Shown here piece by piece: positions 33,482-44,212 of a stretch of DNA of 64,000 nucleotides (position 1 is the stretch's first letter; each line of letters opens with the position of its first letter). The translations under genes and the position numbers were made by a program. The stretch covers positions 3,063,501 through 3,127,500 of the forward strand of contig NZ_CP041238.1 of NCBI RefSeq assembly GCF_013488225.1, read 5' to 3'. Origin of the DNA: Sinorhizobium mexicanum. GTDB taxonomy: Bacteria; Pseudomonadota; Alphaproteobacteria; Rhizobiales; Rhizobiaceae. Under the pieces are notes generated by a model. That model was not told where the DNA came from, searched no databases, and was given only the letters and a program-made list of their open reading frames with translations.

Positions 33482-33904
33482 TCACGCGCCAAGGTGCAAC
33501 ACGATTTCGCGTCGGTGCGGGCGATCGCGATGCTCGAACAGATAGATCCCCTGCCAGGTGCCGAGCATCAGGCGCCCACCGCTGACCGGGATGCCTATCG
33601 AGACCTGATTGAGTGCCGCCTTGATATGCGCCGGCATATCGTCCGGTCCCTCCTGGGTGTGCGCAATCCAGCGCATGGAAGAATCGGAGGATGGCGGCAC
33701 CAGGCGACCGAAGAACTCATTGAGATCGCGTTTCACATCCGGGTCGGCGTTTTCCTGGATGAGCAGGGATGCAGAGGTATGACAGACGAACACGGTGAGA
33801 AGCCCCTCCGCGACGCCTGATTGCCGCACGAAATCGGCGGCCGCATCGGTGAACTCGTAGAGTCCCTGTCCACGGGTTGCGATGGTGATAACGGTCTGCG
33901 GCAT
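33482..33904 (-). CDS. YjbQ-family (UPF0047) protein
   Basis: The 140-residue protein has the UPF0047/YjbQ signatures HTSASLLIQENADPDVKRDLNEFF, the histidine-containing RWIAHTQEGPDDMPAHIKAAL and GTWQGIYLFEHRD. Some members have weak thiamin phosphate synthase activity, but the physiological role is unsettled. It stands 77 bases upstream of the NTF2-like gene on the same strand. A short CTACAGCGTCC stretch 20 bases upstream may be a RIME remnant. Confidence 0.88.
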   Translation of the reverse strand: MPQTVITIATRGQGLYEFTDAAADFVRQSGVAEGLLTVFVCHTSASLLIQENADPDVKRDLNEFFGRLVPPSSDSSMRWIAHTQEGPDDMPAHIKAALNQVSIGIPVSGGRLMLGTWQGIYLFEHRDRPHRREIVLHLGA

Positions 33905-34053
33905 TGCGGCCCTTCTCGTTTGCTACAGCGTCCTTGAATGAATCAATTTAGAAAAAATATCCAACAGGTCAAAATCCGGGACAGCCCACGCGGGAACGAA
34001 GAGAGCGCGAGGGCCGCGTCTTGCCAGGTAGAGCGGCACGGCCCCCCTGCCCG

Positions 34054-34407
34054 CTATAGCTCCAGAAACGGCTCGAAGCCTCCATAAATCATCCGCTTGC
34101 CATCGAAGATGGACTTCCACTCATCTCCCTGAAGCCGCGGATCGGCCATGACCTTGGCGACGATCGCATCACGATCCTGGCGCGACCGGTAGACGACCCA
34201 GGAGAAGACCACCGTCTCGTCCTCTTTCGCCTGCACGGCGCGTGGAAAGGACGTCAATTCTCCATAGGGCACGTCGTCGGCCAGGCACTCGACGTAGTTG
34301 AGCGCACCGTGTTCCTTCCAGACCTCGCCCGCCCGGCGTGCGAGCGCCTTGTAGTCCTCGACCTTCTCCTTGGGCACCGCGACGAGAAAACCATCAACAT
34401 AGGCCAT
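34054..34407 (-). CDS. DUF1428 protein
   Basis: The roughly 117-residue product reads MAYVDGFLVAVPKEKVEDYKALARRAGEVWKEHGALNYVECLADDVPYGELTSFPRAVQAKEDETVVFSWVVYRSRQDRDAIVAKVMADPRL and ends in the KRMIYGGFEPFLEL motif that defines DUF1428. The family has a ferredoxin-like dimeric alpha/beta barrel fold. AGGAGGAGATGAAC suits the second ATG at 34407. Function unknown. Confidence 0.85.
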   Translation of the reverse strand: MAYVDGFLVAVPKEKVEDYKALARRAGEVWKEHGALNYVECLADDVPYGELTSFPRAVQAKEDETVVFSWVVYRSRQDRDAIVAKVMADPRLQGDEWKSIFDGKRMIYGGFEPFLEL

Positions 34408-34623
34408 GTTCATCTCCTCCTATTTGGCTGGACAGGCAAAGGACGATCGAAGCGGAAAGGTTCCGACAGCGGATGATTATTTTTTGTCATTGCTCCACTC
34501 GCCAAAGAGGAGGCCGCTTTCGCTGACTTGTGTGGGTGAAGACGCAGAACGCGTCGATTGATTGTCGGAACGTCCCTCCGTCATTCGTCTTAATGCTGTA
34601 ACGACAAACAAGGGAGAATCGCC

Positions 34624-35076
34624 ATGCAGAAGATCACGCCGTTCCTCTGGTTCGACAACCAACTGGAAGATGCCATCGAATTCTACACCTCCATTTTCCG
34701 CGACGCCCGCGTCAGGGACATCAAGCGCGGACCGGACGGTAAGGCCTTCACCGCGACCTTCGAGCTCGAGGGCCTGCAGTTCATGGGATTGAACGGCGGA
34801 CCGCATTTCAAGTTCACCGAGGCTATTTCATTTTTCGTCCGGTGCAGCGACCAGGCGGAGGTCGACTACTATTGGGACCGGTTGATCGAGGGCGGCACGC
34901 CGCAGCATTGCGGCTGGCTGAAGGATCGCTACGGCGTTGCCTGGCAGATCATTCCCGACGCGCTCATCCGCTATCTCAGCGACGCGGACAGCGCAAAGGC
35001 CGGCCGAGTGCAGCAGGCGATGATGGGCATGGTCAAGCTCGATGTAGCGGGGTTGGACGCCGCGGCAGCCGGCTAG
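34624..35076 (+). CDS. PhnB-like VOC protein
   Basis: The 150-residue protein begins QKITPFLWFDNQLEDAIEFYTSIFRDARVRDIKRGPDGKAFTATFELEGLQFMGLNGGPHFKFTEAISFFVRCSDQAEVDYYWDRL and includes GWLKDRYGVAWQIIP. This is the PhnB/3-demethylubiquinone methyltransferase-like branch of the VOC fold, which has no proven methyltransferase activity. GGGAGAATCGCC precedes the ATG. It is convergent with a lytic transglycosylase gene. Confidence 0.85.
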   Translation: MQKITPFLWFDNQLEDAIEFYTSIFRDARVRDIKRGPDGKAFTATFELEGLQFMGLNGGPHFKFTEAISFFVRCSDQAEVDYYWDRLIEGGTPQHCGWLKDRYGVAWQIIPDALIRYLSDADSAKAGRVQQAMMGMVKLDVAGLDAAAAG

Positions 35077-35083
35077 ATCTGGC

Positions 35084-35653
35084 TCACGAACCGCAGCCGC
35101 GCAGCTGCTGTGCGTAGAGCGTCGCCATGCCGGAGGCGCGTTTTGCGCCGGTCTGCGCCGTTTGGCTCCAGTTGCCGCGCGCGTACCCGCCGTGGCCATG
35201 GTAATAGGCGATGTAGAGCCTGTAAGGGTCGTTAAGCGCGATGCCGTTCTGCTGGTGGCTTTGATTGTGGTACCAGGCGATGAAGCGGACAGCGTCGGCG
35301 AAATCCGTCCGGCGTGCGGTCCAGCGTCCGGTTTCGGACTGATAACGCGCCCAGGTGCCGTCGAGCGCCTGCGAATATCCATAGGCGGAGGAGACGCGCG
35401 TCCACGGAATGAAGCCGAAGAGCTTTGTGCGCGGCGGCCTTGCGTTATGCTGGAAACCGGATTCCGTGTAGATCGTTGCCATCAGCACCGGAACGGGTAC
35501 GCCATATTCGCGCTCCGCCGCATAGGCGGCCCGACGCCAATTGTTGAAAAGACCATCTCGCTGCTCGAAAACCGCGCAGGCGTTCCGGGTGTTTTTCGGC
35601 ACCGTTCCGCAGCCGGCCAACAACAGGAGGACGACGACAAAAACGCAACGCAT
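35084..35653 (-). CDS. Transglycosylase SLT-domain lipoprotein
   Basis: The 189-residue protein has a lipoprotein signal RCVFVVVLLLLAGCGTV with the lipobox LLAGC. The SLT (goose-lysozyme-like) domain shows the catalytic glutamate in MATIYTESGFQHNARP, then AYGYSQALDGTWARYQ and IAWYHNQSHQQNGIALNDPYRLYIAYYHGHGGY. It would cleave peptidoglycan glycan strands from the outer membrane side. GAGAGGTTCCGCG precedes the ATG. Confidence 0.85.
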   Translation of the reverse strand: MRCVFVVVLLLLAGCGTVPKNTRNACAVFEQRDGLFNNWRRAAYAAEREYGVPVPVLMATIYTESGFQHNARPPRTKLFGFIPWTRVSSAYGYSQALDGTWARYQSETGRWTARRTDFADAVRFIAWYHNQSHQQNGIALNDPYRLYIAYYHGHGGYARGNWSQTAQTGAKRASGMATLYAQQLRGCGS

Positions 35654-35723
35654 CGCGGAACCTCTCGTTTGCGAGAGATTGATAAAGCGTAAATCTTAAG
35701 GATCGGTTTTGAGGCGAAGTTGA

Positions 35724-36551
35724 ATGAGCGCCAGAATGACAGTCGTCCTGCCGTTTCTCGCCATGCTTGCCAGCGTGATCTCGCCGGGGATGGCACGGGC
35801 CGCCAGCGCGCAGGACCTTTACGTGAGCGATGCGATCGTCACTGGGACCGGCGAGGAGAACCGGGAGATCGGATTTCGTGAATGCCTGGAGGAAGTCCTC
35901 GTCAAAGTCTCCGGCGACCAGCGTGTGCTGGCAGCCCCTGCGCTCGCTCCACTCATTGAACGCGCCGGCCGCTTCGTCGCGTCCTTTGCCTATCGCGATC
36001 GGCTGGAGGGTATCCCGATCCACGACGAACAGGGCACGCACGACCGGCCGCATAACTTGACCTGTCGCTACGACCCGGCAACGATAGACCGGCTACTTGG
36101 GTCGCTGGGAACCAGGCCCTGGCCGCAGCCGCGCCCGAGGATTGCAGTCTTTCTTGCCGTCCACGACCAGAAGAGCAGCTTCACGCTGACGAGTGACGGT
36201 GAAGAGAGCCCCTACATGGCCGAGTCGCTCTCCTCCGCGACCGTGCCTCTCGCGCTTGAAGCAAGGCTGCCGGACCAAAAAACGCGTGTCGCAGAAAAGC
36301 TCGACCTCGACGTGGTGTCGACCAAAACAACCGTGCAATTGGAGCAGTTGGCAAAGGAAGTCGGCGGCGATGTGGCGCTCGCCGGTAAGATTTCCTGGAG
36401 CGACGAGGCGCTCGGCTGGATTGCAGAGTGGCAACTGCATAGCGCCGGAAAGACGCACCGGTGGCAAGTCCGCGGCGTCAGCTTCGACGACGCCTTTCGC
36501 AATGCGATCCGCGGCGCGGCGCAAATCCTGTCGGGCAACGGCGCGCCTTGA
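35724..36551 (+). CDS. DUF2066 secreted protein
   Basis: The 275-residue product has a signal peptide (RMTVVLPFLAMLASVISPGMARAAS) and DUF2066 features: LYVSDAIVTGTGEENREIGFRECLEEVLVKVSGDQRVL, then a second half with ALAGKISWSDEALGWIAEWQLHSAG. Members are periplasmic proteins of unknown role. It is divergent from the transglycosylase gene with a 70-base gap. Confidence 0.8.
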   Translation: MSARMTVVLPFLAMLASVISPGMARAASAQDLYVSDAIVTGTGEENREIGFRECLEEVLVKVSGDQRVLAAPALAPLIERAGRFVASFAYRDRLEGIPIHDEQGTHDRPHNLTCRYDPATIDRLLGSLGTRPWPQPRPRIAVFLAVHDQKSSFTLTSDGEESPYMAESLSSATVPLALEARLPDQKTRVAEKLDLDVVSTKTTVQLEQLAKEVGGDVALAGKISWSDEALGWIAEWQLHSAGKTHRWQVRGVSFDDAFRNAIRGAAQILSGNGAP

Positions 36552-36571
36552 CGTCCGGGCATCGAAGCCGA

Positions 36572-36608
36572 GATCATCTCACTGTCTCATTGAAACAGTG
36601 AGATGATC
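36572..36608. terminator. Hairpin between convergent DUF2066 and GYD-domain genes
   Basis: GATCATCTCACTGT (36572-36585) pairs exactly with ACAGTGAGATGATC (36595-36608) across a nine-base loop. No T-run follows, so it may be a repeat serving both convergent transcripts. Confidence 0.6.
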
Positions 36609-36630
36609 CAATTCCCTGAAACGAGGCAAC

Positions 36631-36924
36631 CTAGCCGAGCGTGCCGATCAGTTCACGATAGGCGGCTTCCGGAAATGCCTTCAACGTGCGGGTGCGCACA
36701 TTGCCATTCATCCCAAGCGTCAACGCAAACCGTGCGGCAACCGCGTCGTCGGGCGCTTCGCAGATTGCGACCATGTCGTATTCGCCCATGGTCAGATAGA
36801 AGTCCTTGAAGGACCCGCCCATTTCGGCAAGTACCTTCCTGGCGGCATCCAGCCGCTTCGGAGACTCACGTACGTTCTTGATACCCAGCTCGGTCCAATT
36901 GAGAAGCACGACATAAGTGGTCAT
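36631..36924 (-). CDS. GYD-domain protein
   Basis: The 97-residue protein is MTTYVVLLNWTELGIKNVRESP, then GGSFKDFYLTMGEYDMVAICEAPDDAVAARFALTLG and RTLKAFPEAAYRELIG. The GEYDMV centre gives the GYD family its name; these are ferredoxin-like small proteins of unknown role. The start at 36924 follows GGGGAGGTGTGAG, while the long frame from 37110 is not supported. Confidence 0.85.
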   Translation of the reverse strand: MTTYVVLLNWTELGIKNVRESPKRLDAARKVLAEMGGSFKDFYLTMGEYDMVAICEAPDDAVAARFALTLGMNGNVRTRTLKAFPEAAYRELIGTLG

Positions 36925-37157
36925 CTCACACCTCCCCACAGAGCATCCCGCTTCCGGATGAAAGCGAACAAAATGCCCTGGATTCAAAGGACTAGCGCCG
37001 ATGATGCGTTCATCGCATGGGCGCTCTGGCTCGCGCCCGCGGTGCTGCCTCCCTGCATCGCGGGCTCGCTGCAAGCCGCGAAGTATAATCCTGCGGTCAT
37101 GCGCGAACAAGCGCGCCCGGAACAGGGTGCGTGCGCAAAAAGGAATGATGGGGGCAT

Positions 37158-37187
37158 AAAAAAGCCGGGCGCGAGGCCCGGCTTTTT
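37158..37187 (-). terminator. Rho-independent terminator of rpoD
   Basis: GCCGGGC (37164-37170) pairs with GCCCGGC (37176-37182); A-run on one side and T-run on the other give a bidirectional terminator 19 bases after the rpoD stop. Confidence 0.85.
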
Positions 37188-37205
37188 CGACTTTATCCGT
37201 GTCGC

Positions 37206-39266
37206 TTAGCTATCAAGGAACGAGCGCAGCTTGCGCGAACGGCTCGGATGCTTGAGTTTCCTCAGCGCCTTCGCTTCGATCTGGCGAATACGTTCGCGGG
37301 TGACCGAGAACTGCTGGCCGACCTCTTCGAGCGTGTGGTCGGTGTTCATGCCGATGCCGAAGCGCATGCGCAGCACGCGCTCTTCGCGCGGTGTCAGTGA
37401 AGCGAGAACGCGGGTCGTCGTTTCACGCAGGTTCGCCTGGATGGCGGCGTCGATCGGCAGCAGCGCGTTCTTGTCCTCGATGAAATCGCCGAGGTGTGAA
37501 TCTTCTTCGTCACCGACCGGCGTTTCGAGCGAGATCGGCTCCTTGGCGATCTTCAGCACCTTGCGCACCTTCTCGAGCGGCATGGCGAGCTTTTCGGCCA
37601 ATTCCTCCGGCGTCGGCTCGCGGCCGATCTCGTGCAGCATCTGGCGCGAGGTACGGACGATCTTGTTGATCGTCTCGATCATGTGCACCGGAATGCGGAT
37701 CGTGCGGGCCTGGTCGGCGATCGAACGGGTGATCGCCTGCCGGATCCACCAGGTGGCGTAGGTCGAGAACTTGTAGCCGCGGCGGTACTCGAACTTGTCG
37801 ACCGCCTTCATCAGGCCGATGTTGCCTTCCTGAATGAGATCCAGGAACTGCAGGCCGCGGTTCGTGTACTTCTTGGCGATCGAGATGACGAGACGCAGGT
37901 TGGCCTCGACCATCTCCTTCTTGGCGATGCGCGCTTCGCGCTCGCCTTTCTGAACCATCGAGACGATGCGGCGGAACTCGGCGATGGAAATGCCGGTTTC
38001 GGTCGCAAGATTCTGGATCTCCTGGCGGATATCGCGGATCGTCTGGTTCTCGGCCTTGGCAAACTCCTTCCAGCCCTTGCCGGCGAGGTTGCTGATCGAC
38101 TTCATCCAGTTCGGGTCGAGCTCGGCGCCCGAATACTGTTCGAGGAACGAGTCGCGCTTGACGCCGTAGGATTCGGCCAGCCGCAGCAGCCGGCCTTCGT
38201 TCTGCATCAGGCGCTTCGAAATGTCGTAAAGCTGCTCGACCAACGCATCGATGCGGTTCTGGTTGAGCGACAGCGACTTCACCGCCTTGATCAGTTCGTC
38301 CTTCAGCTCCTTGTAGCGGCGCTCCTGCGCCGGCGACAGCGTGCCGGTAGCGGCAAGGCGCGCTTCCACCTGCTGGTCCTGCAGCTTGCGGAGCTTCTTG
38401 TAGGTCTCGGCGATGATGTCGAGCGTTTCCATCACCTGCGGGCGCAGTTCCGCTTCCATTGCGGCGAGCGAGAGGTTCGATTCGTCATCGTCCTCTTCTT
38501 CTTCCTCGGGCGGCTGGCCATCGCCGCCGACATTGGTGATGTCGTCGTCATTGGCCGCAGCTGCGCGCGTCTTGCGCACCTTTTCCTTCTCTTCGGCCGC
38601 CTTGCGGTCAGCCTCGATCTTTTCCGGGCTCTGGAACTGCGGGGCAGCCTTCGCCTCGGGACCGGAATAGGTCGTTTCGAGATCGATGATCTCGCGCAGA
38701 AGCGTCTGGCCCTCGTTCAGTTCGTCGCGCCAGATGATTAGCGCCTGGAAGGTAAGCGGGCTCTCGCAGAGACCGGCAATCATCGTCTCGCGGCCGGCTT
38801 CGATGCGCTTGGCGATCGCAATTTCGCCTTCGCGGGAGAGAAGTTCGACCGATCCCATCTCGCGCAGGTACATGCGCACCGGATCGTCGGTGCGATCGGT
38901 CGGCTCCTTCTTCTTGCCGGTCGCAAGCGCGGTGCCGCTCGAGGTGGTGAGTTCACCGCCTTCTCCGTCACCGTCGTCGCTGCTGTCTTCGTCGTCGCCG
39001 CCAGCGGCCGCTTCCTCGGCTTCTTCATCCTCGATGACGTTGATGCCCATGTCCGAAAGCATGGCCATCGTGTCTTCGATCTGTTCGGAGGTGACTTCCT
39101 CGGACGGCAGGACCGAGTTCAGTTCGTCCATCGTCACATAGCCGCGCTTCTTGGCGGCCTTGATCATCTTCTTGACAGCGTCGTCGGAAAGGTCGAGAAG
39201 CGGGCCGTCCGGAGCGCCTTCGCGTTCAACGTCTGCTTCTTCGTTTTCTTTGACTTTAGTTGCCAT
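37206..39266 (-). CDS. rpoD: RNA polymerase primary sigma factor (sigma-70, SigA/RpoD)
   Basis: The 686-residue protein has all primary-sigma parts: region 1.1 ([47 protein letters not shown]), region 1.2 ([31 protein letters not shown]), the long non-conserved region, region 2 ([40 protein letters not shown]), region 3 and region 4.2 ([29 protein letters not shown]). Two strongly acidic linkers lie before region 1.2 (about residues 77-105) and inside the non-conserved region (EEEEEDDDE), as in other Rhizobiales. It is separated from dnaG by tdh, kbl and recQ here rather than forming a dnaG-rpoD pair. Confidence 0.97.
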   Translation of the reverse strand: MATKVKENEEADVEREGAPDGPLLDLSDDAVKKMIKAAKKRGYVTMDELNSVLPSEEVTSEQIEDTMAMLSDMGINVIEDEEAEEAAAGGDDEDSSDDGDGEGGELTTSSGTALATGKKKEPTDRTDDPVRMYLREMGSVELLSREGEIAIAKRIEAGRETMIAGLCESPLTFQALIIWRDELNEGQTLLREIIDLETTYSGPEAKAAPQFQSPEKIEADRKAAEEKEKVRKTRAAAANDDDITNVGGDGQPPEEEEEDDDESNLSLAAMEAELRPQVMETLDIIAETYKKLRKLQDQQVEARLAATGTLSPAQERRYKELKDELIKAVKSLSLNQNRIDALVEQLYDISKRLMQNEGRLLRLAESYGVKRDSFLEQYSGAELDPNWMKSISNLAGKGWKEFAKAENQTIRDIRQEIQNLATETGISIAEFRRIVSMVQKGEREARIAKKEMVEANLRLVISIAKKYTNRGLQFLDLIQEGNIGLMKAVDKFEYRRGYKFSTYATWWIRQAITRSIADQARTIRIPVHMIETINKIVRTSRQMLHEIGREPTPEELAEKLAMPLEKVRKVLKIAKEPISLETPVGDEEDSHLGDFIEDKNALLPIDAAIQANLRETTTRVLASLTPREERVLRMRFGIGMNTDHTLEEVGQQFSVTRERIRQIEAKALRKLKHPSRSRKLRSFLDS

Positions 39267-39749
39267 TTATTCGTCGCTTTCCTTGTCGCAACCAGCGTGA
39301 GCCTGGTGCCAATGCCGCTTCGGGGTCCGGGCGCCGCGCACCCGCCACCGACTCATTTCCCCTGACGTAACGGGATGAAGTTTAATTCCTGATTAACCAC
39401 GACAACGATCGCGGTCGAGTGGCAAGCTTCGCCAGTCCTGCCACTGAAACGTCTCAGGCATGATTTTCCTATCCGCCGTACCGTGTCGCCATTTCTGCTT
39501 GAAATGGTGATTCCCAGAATTTTTGATCCCGTCAAGCATTTCCGGTGAAAAACCGCGTAAATCGGCAAAAAACGCTTCTTCGCGGGTTTTTGCGCTGTTT
39601 ATCAGCTTTCGCTCAAGATGTAGGGACGGTCCAAAAAAAGACAAGGGCGGCGCTGGTTTTCCAGGGCTGAAGTCGGGAAGCCGGCCGCAGGGGCGACCTG
39701 CGGGGGGCTAGCCACGAGATCGAGATCAGTCAACGCAAACGCGCGATCT
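39267..39749. other. Upstream region of rpoD
   Basis: About 480 bases with no supported gene. It is AT-richer than its surroundings around 39370-39620 and must hold the rpoD promoter and leader, but no unambiguous box can be named. Confidence 0.5.
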
Positions 39750-40784
39750 CTACCAGTCCATCACGACCTTGCCGGAATTTCCGGACCGCATCGCCTCGAA
39801 CCCCTCGCGGAAATCGTCGATGCCGATCCGGTGGGTGATGACCGGTGAAAGATCCAGTCCGCCCTGGACAAAGGCGATCATCTTGTACCAGGTCTCGAAC
39901 ATTTCGCGTCCGTAGATGCCCTTCAGGTTGAGCATCTTGAAGATGACCTTGTTCCAGTCGATCTCGAAGCCCGCCGGCGCGATGCCGAGAATGGCGATCT
40001 TGCCGCCATTGTTCATCTTGTCGATCATGTCGCGGAAAGCAGGCGCCGCGCCGGACATTTCGAGACCGACATCGAAACCCTCGGTCATGCCGATCGACCG
40101 CATCACGTCGGCGAGGTTTTCCTTGGACGCATCGACGACATAGTCGATGCCGACCTTGCGGGCGAGTTCGAGGCGCGTCGGGTTGATGTCGGTGATCACG
40201 ACCTTGCGCGCGCCCGAGCGCTTGGCGACGAGCGCGCCCATGATGCCGATCGGTCCCGCTCCGGTGACGAGCACGTCCTCACCGACGAGGTCGAAGGAGA
40301 GCGCCGTATGCACGGCATTGCCGAAGGGATCGAAAATCGCGGCGATCTCATCCGGCACATCGTCCGGGATCGACACGACATTATATTCCGGAATGCAGAC
40401 GAACTCGCCGAAGGAGCCCGGACGATTGACGCCGACGCCAAGCGTGTTGCGGCAGAGGTGACCCCTGCCCGCCCGGCAATTGCGGCACTTGCCGCAGACG
40501 ATGTGGCCCTCGCCCGAAACGCGTTCGCCCACGTGATACTTGGTAACGGCGGAGCCGACTTCCGCGATCTCGCCCATGAACTCGTGGCCAACGACCATCG
40601 GCACGGGGATCGTCTTCTGCGCCCACTGGTCCCAGTTCCAGATGTGAACATCGGTGCCGCAGATCGCCGACTTCTTCACCCGGATCAAGACGTCGTTGGG
40701 ACCGACTTCCGGCACCGGCACCCGCTCCATCCAGAGCCCGACTTCCGGCTTCGTCTTGACCAGCGCCTTCATCATGTTCGTCAT
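39750..40784 (-). CDS. tdh: L-threonine 3-dehydrogenase
   Basis: The 344-residue medium-chain zinc dehydrogenase has [15 protein letters not shown] with the catalytic zinc cysteine, GHEFMGEI, the structural zinc loop [15 protein letters not shown] and the NAD motif [16 protein letters not shown]. It oxidises threonine to 2-amino-3-ketobutyrate. kbl, encoding the next enzyme, is 34 bases upstream on the same strand, so both form the threonine-to-glycine operon. Confidence 0.95.
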   Translation of the reverse strand: MTNMMKALVKTKPEVGLWMERVPVPEVGPNDVLIRVKKSAICGTDVHIWNWDQWAQKTIPVPMVVGHEFMGEIAEVGSAVTKYHVGERVSGEGHIVCGKCRNCRAGRGHLCRNTLGVGVNRPGSFGEFVCIPEYNVVSIPDDVPDEIAAIFDPFGNAVHTALSFDLVGEDVLVTGAGPIGIMGALVAKRSGARKVVITDINPTRLELARKVGIDYVVDASKENLADVMRSIGMTEGFDVGLEMSGAAPAFRDMIDKMNNGGKIAILGIAPAGFEIDWNKVIFKMLNLKGIYGREMFETWYKMIAFVQGGLDLSPVITHRIGIDDFREGFEAMRSGNSGKVVMDW

Positions 40785-40818
40785 TGCAAGATCCTCGCTC
40801 GCCCCTCAGCCTAACACT

Positions 40819-42006
40819 TCAAATCACGCCCAGTTCACGGCCGACCTCTTCGAAGACCGCTATCGCGCGCCGGACATCCTGTTCGCTGTGCGCGGCCGAC
40901 ATCTGCGTGCGGATGCGCGCCTGCCCCCGCGGCACCACCGGGAAGGAGAAGCCGATGACATAGACGCCCTTCTCGAGCATCCGCGCGGCCATCTCTTGCG
41001 CCAGCGCCGCGTCACCGAGCATGACGGGAATGATCGGATGCCCTTCGCCAGCAAGCATGAAACCAAGCTTCGACATTTCGGCGCGGAAGAGCGCGGCATT
41101 CGCATAAAGCCTTTCGCGCAGCTTGTCGCCGTTCTCGATCAAGTCGAAGACCTTCAGCGAAGCCGCGGCGATGACGGGCGCCAGCGTGTTAGAGAAAAGG
41201 TAGGGCCGCGAGCGCTGGCGCAGCCATTCGACGACTTCGGCCTTGGCGGAGGTGTAGCCGCCCGAGGCGCCGCCGAGCGCCTTGCCGAGCGTGCCGGTTA
41301 TGATGTCGATCCGGCCCTCGACGCCGCAATGCTCGGCGGAGCCGCGGCCGTGCTTGCCGACGAAACCGATCGCATGGCTGTCGTCAACCATGACCATCGC
41401 GTCATATTTCTCGGCGAGATCGCACACACCCTGAAGGTTGGCGATGATGCCGTCCATCGAGAAGACACCGTCGGTGGCGATCAGCTTGAAGCGGCTGCCT
41501 TCGGCCTTCTTCAACTCCTCCTTGAGCGCTGCCATGTCGTTGTTGGCGTAGCGGAAGCGCTTCGCCTTGGAGAGCCGCACGCCGTCGATGATCGAAGCAT
41601 GGTTCAACGCATCGGAGATGATCGCGTCATCCTCTCCAAGCAGAGTCTCGAACAGCCCTCCATTGGCGTCGAAGCAAGAGGAATAGAGGATGGTGTCCTC
41701 CATCCCAAGGAAGGAGGATATGCGCGCTTCGAGCTGCTTATGCTCTTCCTGCGTGCCGCAGATGAAGCGGACCGAGGCCATGCCGTATCCATAGCGATCG
41801 AGCGCCTTCTTGCCGGCCTCGGCAAGCTCTTGGCTATCCGCCAGACCGAGATAGTTGTTGGCGCAGAAGTTCAGCACGCGATCGCCGGACGCCACCTCGA
41901 TCTCGCCCGCCTGCTTCGAAATGATGACTCGCTCGGCCTTGTAGAGGCCGGCCGTCTTCAGGCCTTCGAGTTCGGAACGAAGATGAGACAGAAAGGATGA
42001 GGTCAT
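40819..42006 (-). CDS. kbl: Glycine C-acetyltransferase (2-amino-3-ketobutyrate CoA ligase)
   Basis: The 395-residue PLP enzyme has [22 protein letters not shown] at the N-terminus, [14 protein letters not shown], and the lysine-containing [15 protein letters not shown]. It cleaves 2-amino-3-ketobutyrate with CoA to glycine and acetyl-CoA, the second step after Tdh. Length is exact for Kbl. It is first in the kbl-tdh operon. Confidence 0.95.
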   Translation of the reverse strand: MTSSFLSHLRSELEGLKTAGLYKAERVIISKQAGEIEVASGDRVLNFCANNYLGLADSQELAEAGKKALDRYGYGMASVRFICGTQEEHKQLEARISSFLGMEDTILYSSCFDANGGLFETLLGEDDAIISDALNHASIIDGVRLSKAKRFRYANNDMAALKEELKKAEGSRFKLIATDGVFSMDGIIANLQGVCDLAEKYDAMVMVDDSHAIGFVGKHGRGSAEHCGVEGRIDIITGTLGKALGGASGGYTSAKAEVVEWLRQRSRPYLFSNTLAPVIAAASLKVFDLIENGDKLRERLYANAALFRAEMSKLGFMLAGEGHPIIPVMLGDAALAQEMAARMLEKGVYVIGFSFPVVPRGQARIRTQMSAAHSEQDVRRAIAVFEEVGRELGVI

Positions 42007-42265
42007 GGCTGGCCACTCGCTGTAAGAAGGATGCTTCGAACCTGGGTATCGCGCGTTCGCGCACCGCTAGACGACTAGCACGACGGGCCGTCTCTTGCAG
42101 CAATTTCCAGCGCCTCGGGGAGGCCGGAACGCACCGATCAATGAAAACGACAGGGGCTTTCGCGCTGGACGCGGCCCGCAGACACTTTCTGTCCCACGGC
42201 GCGCCTCAGGCGACATTTTCGTTCGCAAGGGCGGGTCGATCAGTGGTGAGGCACCGACTGCGGCC

Positions 42266-44131
42266 CTACCCGTCGAGGTAGCCGTCGATGACGGCCAGGA
42301 ATGCCTCGCCGTAGCGCTCGCGCTTGCTCTCGCCGATACCGGGAATATCGAGTAGGTCATCGAAGTCGCGCGGACGCTGCTTGGCGAGCGCGATCAAGGT
42401 CGTGTCCGGGAAGACGACATAGGGCGGCACGTTCAATTCCTTGGCGATCGAGAACCGCTCGGCGCGCAGCCGTTCGAAAAGTTCGAGATCGGAGCCGGCA
42501 AGATCGGCTCTCTCGCGCTGCGCACCGCCCTTCGCCGTTCGGGCGGCCTTGCCCGAGGTCGGCCTGTCCTTGCGAAAGAATACCTGCCGCTCGCGCTTGA
42601 AGACGGCGCGGGCCTCCGGCTCGAGCTGAAGCGCGCCGAAGGCGGAATGATCGGTCCTGACGAGGCCGGCGGCGAGCAGTTGCCGGAATATCGACTGCCA
42701 TGTTCGCGCCGGCAGATCCTTGCCGGCGCCGAAGACAGGCATATCGACATGACCGAACCGCTCTGTTTTCTCGTTGATCGTTCCCACAAGCACATCGACC
42801 AGGTGGCCGGCGCCGAAGCGCTCGCCCGTTCGGTAGACGGCGGCAAGTGCCTTGATCGCGGCTTCGGTACCGTCCCAGGTCTCGACCGGCTTCAGGCAGG
42901 TGTCGCAATGGCCGCAGCGGCCGGGATGCGCCTCGCCGAAATGCGCAAGGATCGCCTGCCGCCGGCAGCCCGCCGTCTCGCAGATCCCAAGCAGCGCATT
43001 GAGCTTCGCCCGCTCGACGCGCTTGATCTCCTCCGCGGCACCACCCTCGTCGATCATCCGCCGACGCTGGATGACATCGGCCATGCCATAGGCCATCCAG
43101 ACTTCGGAGGGCAGCCCGTCGCGACCCGCGCGCCCGGTCTCCTGGTAATAGGCTTCGACCGAGCCTGGCAGATCGAGATGGGCGACGTAACGCACATCCG
43201 GCTTGTCGATTCCCATGCCGAAGGCGACCGTCGCGACGAGGCAAAGATCCTCCTCCTTCAGGAAGGCATCCTGATGGGCGTCTCGCAGGACGCGGTCCAT
43301 GCCGGCATGATAGGGAAGTGCGCGCACGCCTTGCACGTTCAGCCATTCCGCCGTGTCCTCGACCTTGGCACGCGACAGGCAATAGACGATGCCGCTTGAT
43401 CCCTTGAAGCGGGAGAGGAATCTGAGGAGCTGCTGGCGCGGCTGATCGCGCTCGACGATCTCATAGGCGATGTTCGGCCGGTCGAAGCTGGTCGTGAAGA
43501 CCTTCGCTCCGCTGAGCGCCAGCCGCTCGATGATATCGTCGCGCGTGTGCGGATCCGCGGTAGCCGTGAGTGCTATGCGCGGCACTCCGGGAAAGCGCGA
43601 CCGGAGACAATCCAGGCCGCGATATTCAGGCCGGAAATCATGGCCCCACTGCGAGACACAATGCGCCTCGTCGATCGCGAACAGCGCAATATCCATATCG
43701 CCGATCATCTCGGCGAAACCGTCGGTGACGGCGCGCTCCGGCGTGACATAGAGCAGGTCGAGCGCACCTGCCGAAAGTGCCCGGCGGACAGTGATCGCCT
43801 CGTCGCGCGTCAGAGACGAATTAAGCGCGGCGGCACGAATACCGAGTTGCTTCAGCGCCTCGACCTGGTCGCGCATCAAGGCGATCAGGGGCGAGACGAC
43901 GATGCCGACCCCGTTTCGGCAAAGTGCGGGAATTTGAAAGCAGAGCGATTTGCCCGCCCCCGTCGGAAAGAGCACCACTGCATCGCCGCCCGCCACCACA
44001 TGCTCCACGACGTCCAGCTGCTGACCGCGGAAGGCGGAATAGCCATAAACGCGTTTCAGAACATCAAGGGGGTCAGAGGCACCTTGCGCCCCGAAAAGGC
44101 GCGCGGCGGAAACATTGTCGTTGTGAGGCAT
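42266..44131 (-). CDS. recQ: ATP-dependent DNA helicase RecQ
   Basis: The roughly 621-residue enzyme shows [17 protein letters not shown], Walker [22 protein letters not shown] box [41 protein letters not shown] [13 protein letters not shown], a zinc cluster [12 protein letters not shown] with CGHCDTC, and a C-terminal HRDC domain ([33 protein letters not shown]). It unwinds recombination intermediates. The start is uncertain; 44131 gives normal length, but its SD is weak. Confidence 0.95.
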   Translation of the reverse strand: MPHNDNVSAARLFGAQGASDPLDVLKRVYGYSAFRGQQLDVVEHVVAGGDAVVLFPTGAGKSLCFQIPALCRNGVGIVVSPLIALMRDQVEALKQLGIRAAALNSSLTRDEAITVRRALSAGALDLLYVTPERAVTDGFAEMIGDMDIALFAIDEAHCVSQWGHDFRPEYRGLDCLRSRFPGVPRIALTATADPHTRDDIIERLALSGAKVFTTSFDRPNIAYEIVERDQPRQQLLRFLSRFKGSSGIVYCLSRAKVEDTAEWLNVQGVRALPYHAGMDRVLRDAHQDAFLKEEDLCLVATVAFGMGIDKPDVRYVAHLDLPGSVEAYYQETGRAGRDGLPSEVWMAYGMADVIQRRRMIDEGGAAEEIKRVERAKLNALLGICETAGCRRQAILAHFGEAHPGRCGHCDTCLKPVETWDGTEAAIKALAAVYRTGERFGAGHLVDVLVGTINEKTERFGHVDMPVFGAGKDLPARTWQSIFRQLLAAGLVRTDHSAFGALQLEPEARAVFKRERQVFFRKDRPTSGKAARTAKGGAQRERADLAGSDLELFERLRAERFSIAKELNVPPYVVFPDTTLIALAKQRPRDFDDLLDIPGIGESKRERYGEAFLAVIDGYLDG

Positions 44132-44212
44132 GGAATCACTTTCGTCGGGCGGTCGAGTATGGGTTTCGGCCGGTGGGATGCAAATCACCCGCGTGGGGGA
44201 GAATAGAAAGCT

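Noticed and set aside
39353-39644. Short frames upstream of rpoD
   Set aside because: They overlap one another, have no RBS and no recognisable motif.
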